DNA from: JADJEI01 sp035328465
GTDB lineage: Bacteria; Bacteroidota; Ignavibacteria; Ignavibacteriales; Ignavibacteriaceae
DNA length: 29,184 bases
Direction of reading: 5' to 3'
NCBI GenBank assembly: GCA_035328465.1
Contig: DAOLIQ010000040.1
Location: 1-29,184, forward strand
A model generated the notes under the pieces. The model worked only from the letters and a program-made list of their open reading frames with translations. It ran no database searches and was not told the DNA's origin. Position numbers and translations under genes: made by a program. Below, in pieces: positions 15,872 through 25,351 of the stretch. Each line of letters begins with the position of its first letter. Within the stretch, counting starts at the first letter, position 1.

Positions 15872-17002
15872 TTAAAGTTTAGATCGAATCAACTCACAAG
15901 CTAAAGAAATACCCCTTTTTACATTTTGAATAGATTCATCGGCTGAACTCATAAAATTACTCAACTCAATAATTGAGAAATTTTCATTTTTCAAGATTGT
16001 GCTTTTTATTTCCGATTTACCACAAATAAAAAAAACTTTTTTATTTCTTTCTAAGGCATATTCTGTTATTGAATATGCACCTTTGCCGAGTAAACTTTGC
16101 GAATCAAACTTCCCTTCACCGGTTATAATAATTTCCGAATTATCAATTTCTTTTTTCATATTAAGCGTGTCTAGAATGAAATCTTTTGCTTTTAATAATT
16201 TTGAGTTATAAAAGACTTGAATTGCTGCAGCTATTCCTCCGCCGGCTCCAGAAAGTGCACTTCCTTCAGATATAAGGTTTTTCTTAATTAGAATATTAAT
16301 TATTTTATTAAATCCCAGTTCAAGTATTTTTATGTCTGAAGGAGCTACCCCTTTCTGCGGTGCAAAATTTGTAATAGCTCCATCTTGCCCGAGCAGGGAA
16401 TTATTAACGTCAATAACAGGAATAATTTGAAATGGTAAATTGAATTTTGGAAAATCAATCTCGCCAATTCGAAAATAATTTTCAGGTAGCACTTCCAATT
16501 GTTTGTCATAAAAATCAAAAATCTTCAACCCGAAGATTGAGCACATTCCAAGTCCAAAATCAACAGTTCCCGTTCCACCAATACCCAAATAAATTTTATC
16601 ACAACTTAACTTCTTTGATTCAACATCATATTTGATTTTCAGAATAAGTTCGCCCAGTCCTTTTGAAGAAAGTTTTAATGGTTTTCGCTTTTGGATTGGA
16701 ATTACTTTTAAGCCAAGTACATCAGCAGACTCGATAAAAATACTTTTATTTAATCTATCGTATCCGACTTTGCATTTCATCATAGTTTCATCAAAAGGAG
16801 TGGAAATATAATATTCAACTTCTTCCAACTGAAAATTATTTTTACAAACATTCAGAAACCCATCTCCGCCGTCAGAAATTGGTGTAATTTCAAACTCAAA
16901 ATTTTTAATCTCCTTCAATTCGTTTTGAATAAGAACTGCAAGAGAAACAGAATCAGCGCAGCCTTTAAACGAATCAGGAGCTATTAAAATTTTAGTTGAC
17001 AT
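15872..17002 (-). CDS. Glycerate kinase (GlxK/GarK family)
   Basis: A 376-residue member of glycerate kinase family 1, which phosphorylates D-glycerate (usually to 2-phosphoglycerate). Visible signatures are ILIAPDSFKGCADS at the N-terminus, PISDGGDGF, GIGGTGTVDFGLGM, APQKGVAP and SGAGGGIAAA. The protein is complete. It starts inside the last 11 bases of an upstream glycosyltransferase gene, so it belongs to that transcript; whether it serves the glycan pathway or general glycerate metabolism cannot be told. No other glycerate-pathway gene is nearby. Confidence 0.93.
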   Translation of the reverse strand: MSTKILIAPDSFKGCADSVSLAVLIQNELKEIKNFEFEITPISDGGDGFLNVCKNNFQLEEVEYYISTPFDETMMKCKVGYDRLNKSIFIESADVLGLKVIPIQKRKPLKLSSKGLGELILKIKYDVESKKLSCDKIYLGIGGTGTVDFGLGMCSIFGLKIFDFYDKQLEVLPENYFRIGEIDFPKFNLPFQIIPVIDVNNSLLGQDGAITNFAPQKGVAPSDIKILELGFNKIINILIKKNLISEGSALSGAGGGIAAAIQVFYNSKLLKAKDFILDTLNMKKEIDNSEIIITGEGKFDSQSLLGKGAYSITEYALERNKKVFFICGKSEIKSTILKNENFSIIELSNFMSSADESIQNVKRGISLACELIRSKL

Positions 17003-18104
17003 GCTTATCTATCTCTTCTAAATAATGCAATTCAATTTTATTTACCATCCGATCAATAGTAAATTCCTTTTCAAACAATTTTCTCGAAGCTGATTTGTAT
17101 TTTTCAATTAAGCTTCGATCAGAAGAAAGTTTTATGAATGACTCCGATATCTGCGAAACATTTTCCGGCTGAAGTAAAATTCCATTTTCATTTCGAACAA
17201 GATATTTAATATCACCAACATCACTAGCAATAATCGGCAGCCCGACAGAAATAGCTTCAAGAATTGACACAGGAAATGTCTCCCCTCCGTTATCAATTGA
17301 AGTTTGTGCGAAAATATCAAAAGCGGAAAGCATGTCGGGAATATCTTTCCTGTGTCCGGCAAAGAATACCTTTTTCTCTAATTGCAGTTCTTTGCTCAAA
17401 TTTCTTAAATGATATTCCAATTCTCCTTCGCCGATTATCAATAATTTCAAATTAGGATTTTGTGCAGAAGCGTTTTTAAATGCTTGAAGTAAAAAAGTAT
17501 GTCCTTTAAATTCAACCAATCGCGAAACAGTCCCGATTAAAATTTCACTATCCATAATTCCAAACTCATCCCTGATTTTTTTTCTGCCTTCACTTGAGTA
17601 CGTAAATTTTTCTTTTGGCAGCCCGATATGAACGACAGAAATTTTATTTTCAGGAATTCGATCAACAGCAGTTAAAATATTTTTAGTAGAATATCCAACC
17701 GGTGTGAATCTATCGATTAAATATTTATTCCGAAAGCGATGAGTCAGATTGCGGCTAATAGACATGCACGAGTGAACAGTAGTGAAATTTTTAGCGCCCA
17801 GAAACTTTCCAGCAAATGCTGCAATGGTTCTATCTAAATTAGAATTAGAATGAACAACATCCACCTTCTCTTTCCTTAAATAATTATAAAGAACTTTTAC
17901 AGCATTGAACTCTTTCCCATTAAGTCCGTAGGGTATTTCATAAACAACGAATCTGCGTTTGCGAACTTCGACAGCTAATTCAGAATTGATTAGTGGGGTA
18001 ATAATAACATGATGATTTTTTTCCCTTAAGCCTTCGGCAAGATACAGCACATAGTTTTCACCGCCGGCAATATTGACTGCATCGTTCGAAATAACAATGT
18101 TCAT
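16992..18104 (-). CDS. Glycosyltransferase family 4
   Basis: A 370-residue GT-B transferase. The N-terminal domain has the nucleotide-binding start NIAGGENYVLYLAEGL and the C-terminal domain begins near IGTVSRLVEFKGH (190-202). The retaining GT4 E-x7-E motif is Glu275 and Glu283 (ETFPVSILE), followed by SVGLPIIASDVG. The sugar is not predictable. The start overlaps the preceding GT2 gene by ATGA, and the end overlaps the glycerate kinase gene by 11 bases, so the three are cotranscribed. Confidence 0.92.
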   Translation of the reverse strand: MNIVISNDAVNIAGGENYVLYLAEGLREKNHHVIITPLINSELAVEVRKRRFVVYEIPYGLNGKEFNAVKVLYNYLRKEKVDVVHSNSNLDRTIAAFAGKFLGAKNFTTVHSCMSISRNLTHRFRNKYLIDRFTPVGYSTKNILTAVDRIPENKISVVHIGLPKEKFTYSSEGRKKIRDEFGIMDSEILIGTVSRLVEFKGHTFLLQAFKNASAQNPNLKLLIIGEGELEYHLRNLSKELQLEKKVFFAGHRKDIPDMLSAFDIFAQTSIDNGGETFPVSILEAISVGLPIIASDVGDIKYLVRNENGILLQPENVSQISESFIKLSSDRSLIEKYKSASRKLFEKEFTIDRMVNKIELHYLEEIDKHVN

Positions 18105-18859
18105 AATGATTTATTTTTTTTCTGAAGTTCCCAAATTTTTATGTACATCATCATTTTTGTCATTCCATGCATAATTGAAACAAGCAATCCGTAAGTACCA
18201 TCAATAAAGCCTTTTCTGAAAATAAAGAACTGAATGAATGCAATGAAAGGCTTAAAAAGAATTGAAAATGCACCCACCTTTATTCGTTTATACTTTTCCT
18301 CAGCTTCCAAAGTTGAATACTTGTTAATTTTATTCATAGCATCATGAAAATTTCGATATGAATAATGGAGCATTGGTGAATTAAGTTCAGAAATTTTTCC
18401 TTCTACTATAAATCCTTCATGCACCATCCTATCAGTCACTTTCGTTTTTGATTTTCTGAATAATCTCAATTGATAATCGTGGTTCCATCCGCAGCCTCGA
18501 ATAAGTTTTCCAAGGAAATAATTTGCTCTTGATATTTTGTATCCATCAAACGCTGATAATTCACCAAGCAAAATTTCATTTTTCAATTCTTCGGTTACTC
18601 TTTCATCCGCATCGAGGCTTAGCACCCACTCATTATTTGCTAAAGAAAGTGCATAGCTTTTTTGATCGGAATACCCAATCCATCTTCTGATAAATATTTT
18701 ATCAGTAAATGCTTTGGCAAGTTCTAAAGTTTTGTCTGCGCTTTCAGCATCGACAACAATAATTTCATCAGCCCATTTTACTGAGTCAAGACACTGATTG
18801 ATGTTAACTTCTTCATTTTTAGTAATGATAATTACTGAAATTTTATTTGGCTCATTCAT
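18101..18859 (-). CDS. Glycosyltransferase family 2 (WaaE/KdtX-like)
   Basis: A 252-residue GT-A enzyme. SVIIITKNEEVNINQCLDSV is the opening strand, and WADEIIVVDAESADKT and WVLSLDADERV follow; DAD at 83-85 is the metal-binding motif. The short length and the pattern GYSDQKSYAL and RLFRKSKTKV resemble the WaaE/KdtX group that adds sugars to lipopolysaccharide core. The acceptor is unknown. It is the first gene of a three-gene minus-strand unit; the 70-base gap to the divergent GT4 gene at 18930 must hold promoters for both. Confidence 0.92.
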   Translation of the reverse strand: MNEPNKISVIIITKNEEVNINQCLDSVKWADEIIVVDAESADKTLELAKAFTDKIFIRRWIGYSDQKSYALSLANNEWVLSLDADERVTEELKNEILLGELSAFDGYKISRANYFLGKLIRGCGWNHDYQLRLFRKSKTKVTDRMVHEGFIVEGKISELNSPMLHYSYRNFHDAMNKINKYSTLEAEEKYKRIKVGAFSILFKPFIAFIQFFIFRKGFIDGTYGLLVSIMHGMTKMMMYIKIWELQKKNKSL

Positions 18860-18929
18860 CTGCTTAATTTACGTTTGATATTATATGAAAATTAATAAAT
18901 AATTTGAACTTAACTTAACTTGTATTTGC

Positions 18930-20075
18930 ATGAATATGCGTAAAAATATCTGTTTAATAACCTCAGGTCATTCACCATTTGATGAAAGGATTTTTTATAA
19001 ATTCGGATTGAGTTTATTAACCGCCGGTTATACTGTAACTGTAATTGCCTCAACAAAAAACATTATTGGAGTTTATGATAACATAACAGTTACCGGTTTT
19101 GAGGGATCGACTTTCTCTAAAAAAGAAAAACTTTTCAAGTTCGAGGAATTATTATTGCAAGCCGAACCTCAATTAGTAATCTGCAGTGAACCTCTAACAA
19201 TTTTAGCGGCACTGCGATATAGGAAAAAGAATAGGCAATTAAAAATTATTTATGACATAACCGAATGGTATCCGCACCAAAATATGCTGAATCAATATTC
19301 AGGTGTGAAACGTACGTTTTTCTACCTGATATATTCACTGTTCAACATTTATGTTTCCAATCGTGCTGATCACTTAATTATCGGCGAAAAATTAAAAGCA
19401 AAGCCATACAAATATTTTGCACCATTCAAGAAGCAAACGATTATTGGTTATTACCCTTCTAAGAAATTTTTCCAATATAATCCTCCACCTTATAATGGAA
19501 GGACTTTTACTATCTGCTACTCAGGAATTATTTCGAAGGAAAGAGGTTTCCCTCGATTTATCCAATTAGTAAAAATGATTGCGACTGATTTTTCAGATAA
19601 TTCATTCGCTATAATAATTATCGGTTCTTTTGAAAATGAAGAGTATCGTGATCTAATGAATTCTCTTTCAAATTTTGAAAATGTCTCTCTTGATTATAAA
19701 GAATGGGTGGATTACAAATTATTTGCTGATGAACTAAAAAATGTTGATCTCTGCATTGATCTGCGGGATAAAAATAAAGTTTTTAATAAATCGCTGCCGA
19801 TTAAAATCTTTGATTACATGGCTTGCGGCAAGCCTGTGATTTATACAAGGCTTGATTCATTAAAGCGATTCCCAGATATAAATAAATTCGGATTACTGAT
19901 TGAACCAGGCGATTTATCCAAAGCTAAAGAATGGATCAAATTCTGTTTAAATAATTCTGACAAACTTAAAGTACAATCGGAGAATGCAAGATGGCTATTT
20001 GAGGAATTTTACAATTGGGAAATCCTGGAGACAAGGTTATTAATAATAGTAAATGATTTGTTGGGGGTCAAGTGA
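18930..20075 (+). CDS. Glycosyltransferase family 4, opposite strand to its neighbours
   Basis: A 381-residue GT-B glycosyltransferase. The N-terminus (MRKNICLITSGHSPFDERIF) matches GT4 proteins of polysaccharide clusters. The C-terminal domain has ICYSGIISKERGF and SLPIKIFDYMACGKPVIY, which carries the conserved acidic/Gly segment of the family. An in-frame ATG at 18936 is an alternative start; neither has a strong ribosome site. It is the only plus-strand gene between two minus-strand groups, and its last eight bases overlap the end of the convergent Asn-synthase-like gene. Confidence 0.9.
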   Translation: MNMRKNICLITSGHSPFDERIFYKFGLSLLTAGYTVTVIASTKNIIGVYDNITVTGFEGSTFSKKEKLFKFEELLLQAEPQLVICSEPLTILAALRYRKKNRQLKIIYDITEWYPHQNMLNQYSGVKRTFFYLIYSLFNIYVSNRADHLIIGEKLKAKPYKYFAPFKKQTIIGYYPSKKFFQYNPPPYNGRTFTICYSGIISKERGFPRFIQLVKMIATDFSDNSFAIIIIGSFENEEYRDLMNSLSNFENVSLDYKEWVDYKLFADELKNVDLCIDLRDKNKVFNKSLPIKIFDYMACGKPVIYTRLDSLKRFPDINKFGLLIEPGDLSKAKEWIKFCLNNSDKLKVQSENARWLFEEFYNWEILETRLLIIVNDLLGVK

Positions 20076-21768
20076 TATTCAGTTTTCTTCTGAACATTTC
20101 GAAAGTATATAACCAATCAAGTTCATCGACCCTTTCCTTTTTCCCTGAATAATATTCCGAAATTATTTTTTTAATAGCAGTCTGATCATAGTTAGAATAT
20201 TGCTTAGTCTGCTGATCCGCAAAAATGTCTCTTACATAAGTTTCCATAGAATCGAACATTTCCACTTTATAATTATATGAAGAAGATTTTATAAATCTCT
20301 TTTTAACATTAGTGAAAATAAAAGAAGTGATTGAAGTTAAGCCGAAAGGATAAGAAATTCCATTTTTAACAAGAGGAAATTTTTTAAGGCAGGAAGATAA
20401 TTCATTTATCGCTTTATAAAATATTTTTCCGTTAGTGCGATCATTTACCGGGATGCCGAGACAATTTAGAATAAGTTGATGCTGAGCAAAAGGCATAAAG
20501 CTTAACATTATACTGTCCAGCCTTGATTGCTCAGGACCGAAATAATTTGGGACACGGTATTTCATAACCATCAAATCAACAAAATTTTCAGCCCCAACTT
20601 TTAATACTTCAGGAAATTCCTGAAAAATATTTTCAAAATCCTGAAGGATAGCATCATCCATCATTAATTGAATTTCCTTGTTGAAAATTGATGCTCTTTG
20701 AACTGAAAGATATTTACTGATTGACTTAGAATCTTTTGAGAGAAGGAATCTTCTGCCTCGAATTAGTAATCTGTTCATAAACTGTCTCCGAGCAAATTCC
20801 GCAAGCGCCCCATCAATTAAAATCTTATTTATGAAATAACTGTTTTCGAAGACACGTAATTTAATGTACGATGAAGCAGGTTCGGCAAGTTGACTATCCA
20901 TACAATAATTATTTAGCCGTAGTATGAAGTCATCATCGTAATTCGATTTATACTGAATATGATTTACTTCAAGATTCAAACTTTTTCCAATTCGATTTGC
21001 TAGAATCGCATCCTGATCATCATGAAATCCGAATGTATGAATTTTAAATTCCAATTTATCGTGCAGCATAAATGCAAGGAGCAGCCTTGAATCAAGTCCG
21101 CCGGATAAGCCTAATGATAAACTATACTGATCGGGCAATTTTATATTTACATACTTTCGAATACTGCTGTATAAATTTTCATTAGTTGTTTCAGGGATGT
21201 TAGAGTTGAAATTTTTCTTTGAAATATTTAAAGAATTAGATTTTATTAAAGCTTCAGAATCAGGAGGAAGTTTCTTCACTCCTTTAATAAAAGATTCATT
21301 TGACATTTGGTTGAATAACAACCACCTTGATCCGAATATTTTATAGTCGATTTCAACTCTATTCATTAATAAAGTCAACCGGCTCAAGTCTGTAACAAAA
21401 AATATTCCTTCCTGCGACTGGTAGAAATAAATCGTTCTCAGCCCAACAGTATCGTTGTAAAAATGTATTTCATTTCGGCTCCAATTAAGTGCTATAAAAT
21501 GGCCTTCAATTTCAGGTTTATGGCGATTATTAAAATATTCACTCCAATGCTTTTTGGTCATCATTACTTTTTGATTGTTTAATTCAATTATCCCAAAACC
21601 ACAGGCTATCCATTTTTCTTCTGCTGAGAAAAAACATGAATCAGGATTTCCACCTGCGACAATGAAAAGATTTTCAGATTTAAAAGTAAAAAGAACTTTA
21701 ACGGGGATAGCTAATGTATTTATTTCTTTATCATTCAATATTCCTTGTACACCAATTATCCAACTCAT
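20068..21768 (-). CDS. Asparagine-synthase-like protein lacking the N-terminal Cys
   Basis: 566 residues with the two-domain layout of asparagine synthetase B. Residues about 1-180 keep the Ntn glutaminase-like fold (GHFIALNWSRNEIHF, TVGLRTIYFY), and about 195-500 form the ATP-pyrophosphatase domain with the P-loop SGGLDS at 222-227. The protein starts MSWIIG, so the catalytic Cys2 needed for glutamine hydrolysis is absent; Ser is in its place. It may use free ammonia, or adenylate and transfer another nucleophile, as lactam-forming relatives do. The start shares a base with the flippase stop (TAATG). Location in a glycan cluster suggests that it modifies a sugar acid or an amino-acid substituent. 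Confidence 0.85.
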   Translation of the reverse strand: MSWIIGVQGILNDKEINTLAIPVKVLFTFKSENLFIVAGGNPDSCFFSAEEKWIACGFGIIELNNQKVMMTKKHWSEYFNNRHKPEIEGHFIALNWSRNEIHFYNDTVGLRTIYFYQSQEGIFFVTDLSRLTLLMNRVEIDYKIFGSRWLLFNQMSNESFIKGVKKLPPDSEALIKSNSLNISKKNFNSNIPETTNENLYSSIRKYVNIKLPDQYSLSLGLSGGLDSRLLLAFMLHDKLEFKIHTFGFHDDQDAILANRIGKSLNLEVNHIQYKSNYDDDFILRLNNYCMDSQLAEPASSYIKLRVFENSYFINKILIDGALAEFARRQFMNRLLIRGRRFLLSKDSKSISKYLSVQRASIFNKEIQLMMDDAILQDFENIFQEFPEVLKVGAENFVDLMVMKYRVPNYFGPEQSRLDSIMLSFMPFAQHQLILNCLGIPVNDRTNGKIFYKAINELSSCLKKFPLVKNGISYPFGLTSITSFIFTNVKKRFIKSSSYNYKVEMFDSMETYVRDIFADQQTKQYSNYDQTAIKKIISEYYSGKKERVDELDWLYTFEMFRRKLNIT

Positions 21769-23186
21769 TATTTACCAAAACGAAAATCAAGTGAAGTAAT
21801 TCTCTTAAAAATGTAAACAACCATCACAACAATTATTAAATCAAAATAAATTTTGTTCACCAGACTGCAAATAAAATAAGCGATTGAAGTCACAATCAAG
21901 GTTTGCAATATTTTATTTAATTGATAATTTATTTGCAGCTTCTTGTAGGAAATAATAAAGTAGAACATAAATCCCGCACAGTAACTTATCAGTGTTGCAA
22001 TTGCCGCTCCAACAATTCCAAACTTTGGTATCAATAAGTAATTGAACAACAGGTTAAACACCAACGCCAATAAGTCAACATAAAAGAAGTAGGAACTTTT
22101 TCCTTTAATATATGGGTAGGTTGCATAAAAGCCTGCTAATGCATTGAATCCATAAGCAATAAGTACAAGTGGAATTATTATCACCCCACCTTGATATGAT
22201 GGATTGAATAAATATTTTCCGTTGAAAGTATAGTTAAATAAATCACCTGCTAACAAAGATGTTGAAAGAAATATAATTGAAGATACGGCAATAATTTTCG
22301 TCAGCACTTTACCGTAAATGTCTGAATAAATTCCACTGCGGAATAGCCTGATTGAATGCGGTGTCCACGCTGTTCTCATCGATATAACAAAGACATTCAT
22401 TACTAATGCGATTTTATAAGAGAAACTGTAAATACCTGTGGTCTGCTCACCAAAATAATGGTTGATAATAAATCTGTCAATTACATCGACTGCGGTTGAT
22501 AAAATTCCAGCAGCGATTAAAGGATAAGAAAATGATAAAATGCTTTTTACTATTGGTGTTTCAAAACTGAATATGTATTCTTTCCTGATTGTTGGGATTA
22601 GAATTAAGAATACAAATAATGCAGATAATAATTGGGCAGTAATAATACCTCTTATTCCCCATCCTAAATAATAAACAAGTAATATGTTCAGCAGCAAATT
22701 TGTAACAGCCGAAATAGCCGCGAACGATACTGCTCGTCTTGAAAGTTCTTTTGTCTTTAATAGCTGAAGAATAGTAGTGACTAAACTTTCGATAAATAAA
22801 GTAACGAGAGTAAGCAGGATTAATCCTGAAAATTTTTCGGAGCTTAAAATCATATTAGAAATATCAGCAGCAAATGCAGATGCTAAAATGGTTAGTGAAA
22901 CACCAATCAGGAGTATTAAATTTAGTGTGGCAGAAAATATTTTATGTCTATAATTCTCATCCTCAGAATCCAAATAAAACTTAGTAAGTGCAGAAGTTAA
23001 CCCACCCTGATAAAAAACGGCTGCGATAGTATAAAAAGCCATCAGTAAAGAATACCTGCCGAAGTCTTCAGTTGAAATTAAATTGGAATATAAGGGTAGG
23101 AGCAAGAAACTAATAGAGCGGATTAAAAGATTTCCAAGTGTGTACCAAAAAGTCGATTCACTGAGCCCGGCTTTTTTTTCTTTCAT
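21768..23186 (-). CDS. Oligosaccharide flippase (Wzx/MATE-like)
   Basis: 472 residues with about 12-14 hydrophobic helices and few charges. It opens STFWYTLGNLLIRSISFLLL, followed by PLYSNLISTEDFGRY, the hallmark of polysaccharide-flippase (Polysacc_synt) proteins. These move undecaprenyl-linked oligosaccharides across the inner membrane. The start overlaps the upstream glycosyltransferase gene by ATGA. No polymerase or ligase is visible in the window. Confidence 0.92.
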   Translation of the reverse strand: MKEKKAGLSESTFWYTLGNLLIRSISFLLLPLYSNLISTEDFGRYSLLMAFYTIAAVFYQGGLTSALTKFYLDSEDENYRHKIFSATLNLILLIGVSLTILASAFAADISNMILSSEKFSGLILLTLVTLFIESLVTTILQLLKTKELSRRAVSFAAISAVTNLLLNILLVYYLGWGIRGIITAQLLSALFVFLILIPTIRKEYIFSFETPIVKSILSFSYPLIAAGILSTAVDVIDRFIINHYFGEQTTGIYSFSYKIALVMNVFVISMRTAWTPHSIRLFRSGIYSDIYGKVLTKIIAVSSIIFLSTSLLAGDLFNYTFNGKYLFNPSYQGGVIIIPLVLIAYGFNALAGFYATYPYIKGKSSYFFYVDLLALVFNLLFNYLLIPKFGIVGAAIATLISYCAGFMFYFIISYKKLQINYQLNKILQTLIVTSIAYFICSLVNKIYFDLIIVVMVVYIFKRITSLDFRFGK

Positions 23187-24259
23187 GTTATACCGTAAGA
23201 TCTGTATAATTCTTTAAGCCGCTTGTTTACGCTTTCGAAGCTGTGATATTTTTTAACCCACTCATGCCCTTTTCTTCCATATTCATCACGCAGACGTTTA
23301 TCTTCAATCAGCTCATTAAGTTTTATGTAAAGCTCGTCAAAATTATTTGCAACAATGAATGGATTTTCCGCCAGCCATTTTTCATATTCACTCGTCATAT
23401 TTGTAATCGTCGGAATAGACATCGCAAGAGTTTCGAGCCCGGCTTTACCATATCCGGTGCCGCCCATTTCACCACCCACCTGATCAATGCTAATATCACA
23501 AGTACTTTTGATTTTTAGTACTTCACTTCGATGAATATTTTCAAGAAGCACAAATTCAATTTGTTTTTCTTTTTTAATTTTTTCAATCACGGATATGATT
23601 AAATCTGTTCCTTTATATTTTCTGTTCGTTGGCGAGTGAACGATTCGAACTCTATCATTTTCTGAATTTGATTTTTCGGGAAGATCTGACCCATCGTAAG
23701 GATAAAAAAGATACTCAATATTTTTCTTCAAATTGAGATGATCGAACTCTGAAGTAATATTAAGATCTGATATTTGATCAAGTTCTTTTATCAGTCCGCG
23801 GCTTCGTAAATCACTTCCGTAATAGCAGCAGACAATCTTCTTTCCCTCCTTCTTCCACTTTAATGCTTGTGTGGGGTTTCGGAAAAAATCAAGTCCGCCA
23901 TCGTAATGAACAATTTCATACTCATTTAGATTGAGTCGTGCAATAACCTCATCAACAAGCGCCTTTCGCTGCCCATCACTCCAATTAAAATATAGCTCTT
24001 CAAAAATATTTTTGGGTGAAAAAAAAGGAGCAGCAATTTTTGTATCCTGATGAATTTCGTTGACTTTTTTACTCCTCCAAAGCTTTGCAAGTTTAAATTC
24101 AGGCAGCGGCAGATTAAGACAGAGATCTTCTTGAAAATCAATTTTTGTTTTATGAAGTGTTATCAGCCGGGATTCGTCACCAAACTGCTTGTGCATTTTT
24201 ACGAAACTGATTGGCACACCTGCAAAATTTTCAGGAGCGATGTGGAGAATTTTCGACAT
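23183..24259 (-). CDS. Glycosyltransferase, GT-B fold (GT4-like)
   Basis: 358 residues starting MSKILHIAPENFAGVPISF, a typical GT-B N-terminus with the glycine-rich loop. The C-terminal domain has VRIVHSPTNRKYKGTDLI and GGEMGGTGYGKAGLETLAM, the donor-binding segment with E-x-L-A pattern, and ends EYGRKGHEWVKKYHSFESV, common in GT4-like enzymes. The specificity is unknown. It touches the neighbouring genes at both ends (TAATG upstream, ATGA downstream). Confidence 0.87.
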   Translation of the reverse strand: MSKILHIAPENFAGVPISFVKMHKQFGDESRLITLHKTKIDFQEDLCLNLPLPEFKLAKLWRSKKVNEIHQDTKIAAPFFSPKNIFEELYFNWSDGQRKALVDEVIARLNLNEYEIVHYDGGLDFFRNPTQALKWKKEGKKIVCCYYGSDLRSRGLIKELDQISDLNITSEFDHLNLKKNIEYLFYPYDGSDLPEKSNSENDRVRIVHSPTNRKYKGTDLIISVIEKIKKEKQIEFVLLENIHRSEVLKIKSTCDISIDQVGGEMGGTGYGKAGLETLAMSIPTITNMTSEYEKWLAENPFIVANNFDELYIKLNELIEDKRLRDEYGRKGHEWVKKYHSFESVNKRLKELYRSYGIT

Positions 24260-25230
24260 TAAATATCTTTATAGAATGTGTCTCGGAAAATTCCTCGCGC
24301 TCCAAAGTTTTCTTTGAATCTTGCCAATCCCCAATTCGGTTCCATTATCACAGTAAATATTCCGAAGTCTAAAAACTTAAACCCCTCCTCACGATATCGA
24401 TTCATTATTTCATAAAATAGTAAATTAACCGGACGATATTCCTGGTAAGCCTCATCGTGGCTGATATAGAAGGCAAGCACAACATTTGTGTTAGCTGAAA
24501 AGTTGCAAACGCCGGCGATTAATTTATCTTTTAGGAAAGCTCCCCACAATCTAACTTTCGAAGGAAATATTTTTTTTAACAATTTTAACTCATCAATTGT
24601 ATGAGCGGGGTTTACACCATGACGCAATTTCAAATTCTTCTTTAGGATTTCGTAATACTCATCAAACCTTTCACATTCAACAATCTCAATTCCGCTTTTA
24701 AGTGCTTTCTTAGTTGCAGTACGTGCTTCAGCTCGATAAGTATTAAGTAAACTATCCTTTTCAAAATCCAATTGAACAATACTTGACACCTCCCTTTTCA
24801 GATAATCGAAACCATTTCTGTAAAGAGCAAAATCAATATAGTTGGAATATTTAGTCTGATAAATTATAGGCGGAAGTGTCACCTGAATTCGATCCACTTT
24901 TAAGTTTTTAGCATGTTCAATGAGTATATCAACAAGTTCGTGTGCCTCTTTAAAATTCAAATCAGATTTATACACAAAACTACCATAACTTGCACCGGGG
25001 TGAGAGTTCAGAATTTTTTTGCCCTCCCTTTCAATCACAGCTGCAGTTAATAATGAAAGGACTTTTTTATCCTTTGTGACAACAATTGAAGCATCATGAA
25101 ATTTATCTTTTGCGTGATAATTAAGAAAAGCTCTTTTGTGAAAAATAGTTCCGTTATCTGAACTATCAACAAAGCTATCCCATTCTTCTTCAGATAAGTT
25201 TGATTTTTTATAAATTGAATAATCAAGCAT
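24259..25230 (-). CDS. FemAB/GNAT-like aminoacyl- or acyltransferase
   Basis: 323 residues with two tandem GNAT-like halves as in FemA/FemX peptidoglycan-bridge enzymes and related proteins of exopolysaccharide clusters. Visible parts are the start (IYKKSNLSEEEWDSFVD), a middle segment YRAEARTATKKALKSGIEIVE resembling the Fem pattern, and C-terminal IAGVCNFSANTNVVLAFY, YRPVNLLFYEIMNRYREEG and FLDFGIF. It is the first gene of the four-gene glycan group. A role in attaching an amino acid or acyl group to a surface glycan is inference. On the minus strand upstream, TATTTTTG (25261-25254) fits the Bacteroidota -7 element TAnnTTTG; this is weak evidence. Confidence 0.82.
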   Translation of the reverse strand: MLDYSIYKKSNLSEEEWDSFVDSSDNGTIFHKRAFLNYHAKDKFHDASIVVTKDKKVLSLLTAAVIEREGKKILNSHPGASYGSFVYKSDLNFKEAHELVDILIEHAKNLKVDRIQVTLPPIIYQTKYSNYIDFALYRNGFDYLKREVSSIVQLDFEKDSLLNTYRAEARTATKKALKSGIEIVECERFDEYYEILKKNLKLRHGVNPAHTIDELKLLKKIFPSKVRLWGAFLKDKLIAGVCNFSANTNVVLAFYISHDEAYQEYRPVNLLFYEIMNRYREEGFKFLDFGIFTVIMEPNWGLARFKENFGARGIFRDTFYKDI

Positions 25231-25351
25231 AACATCTCTTTTTTTTTATTGAACAAAAATAATACTCATAGCACTGATAATGAAGGGATTAAAAATAGTG
25301 TTGTATTATTTTAGTTTTTGAAGATTACTTCGTTACTCTTAAGTTTACTCT

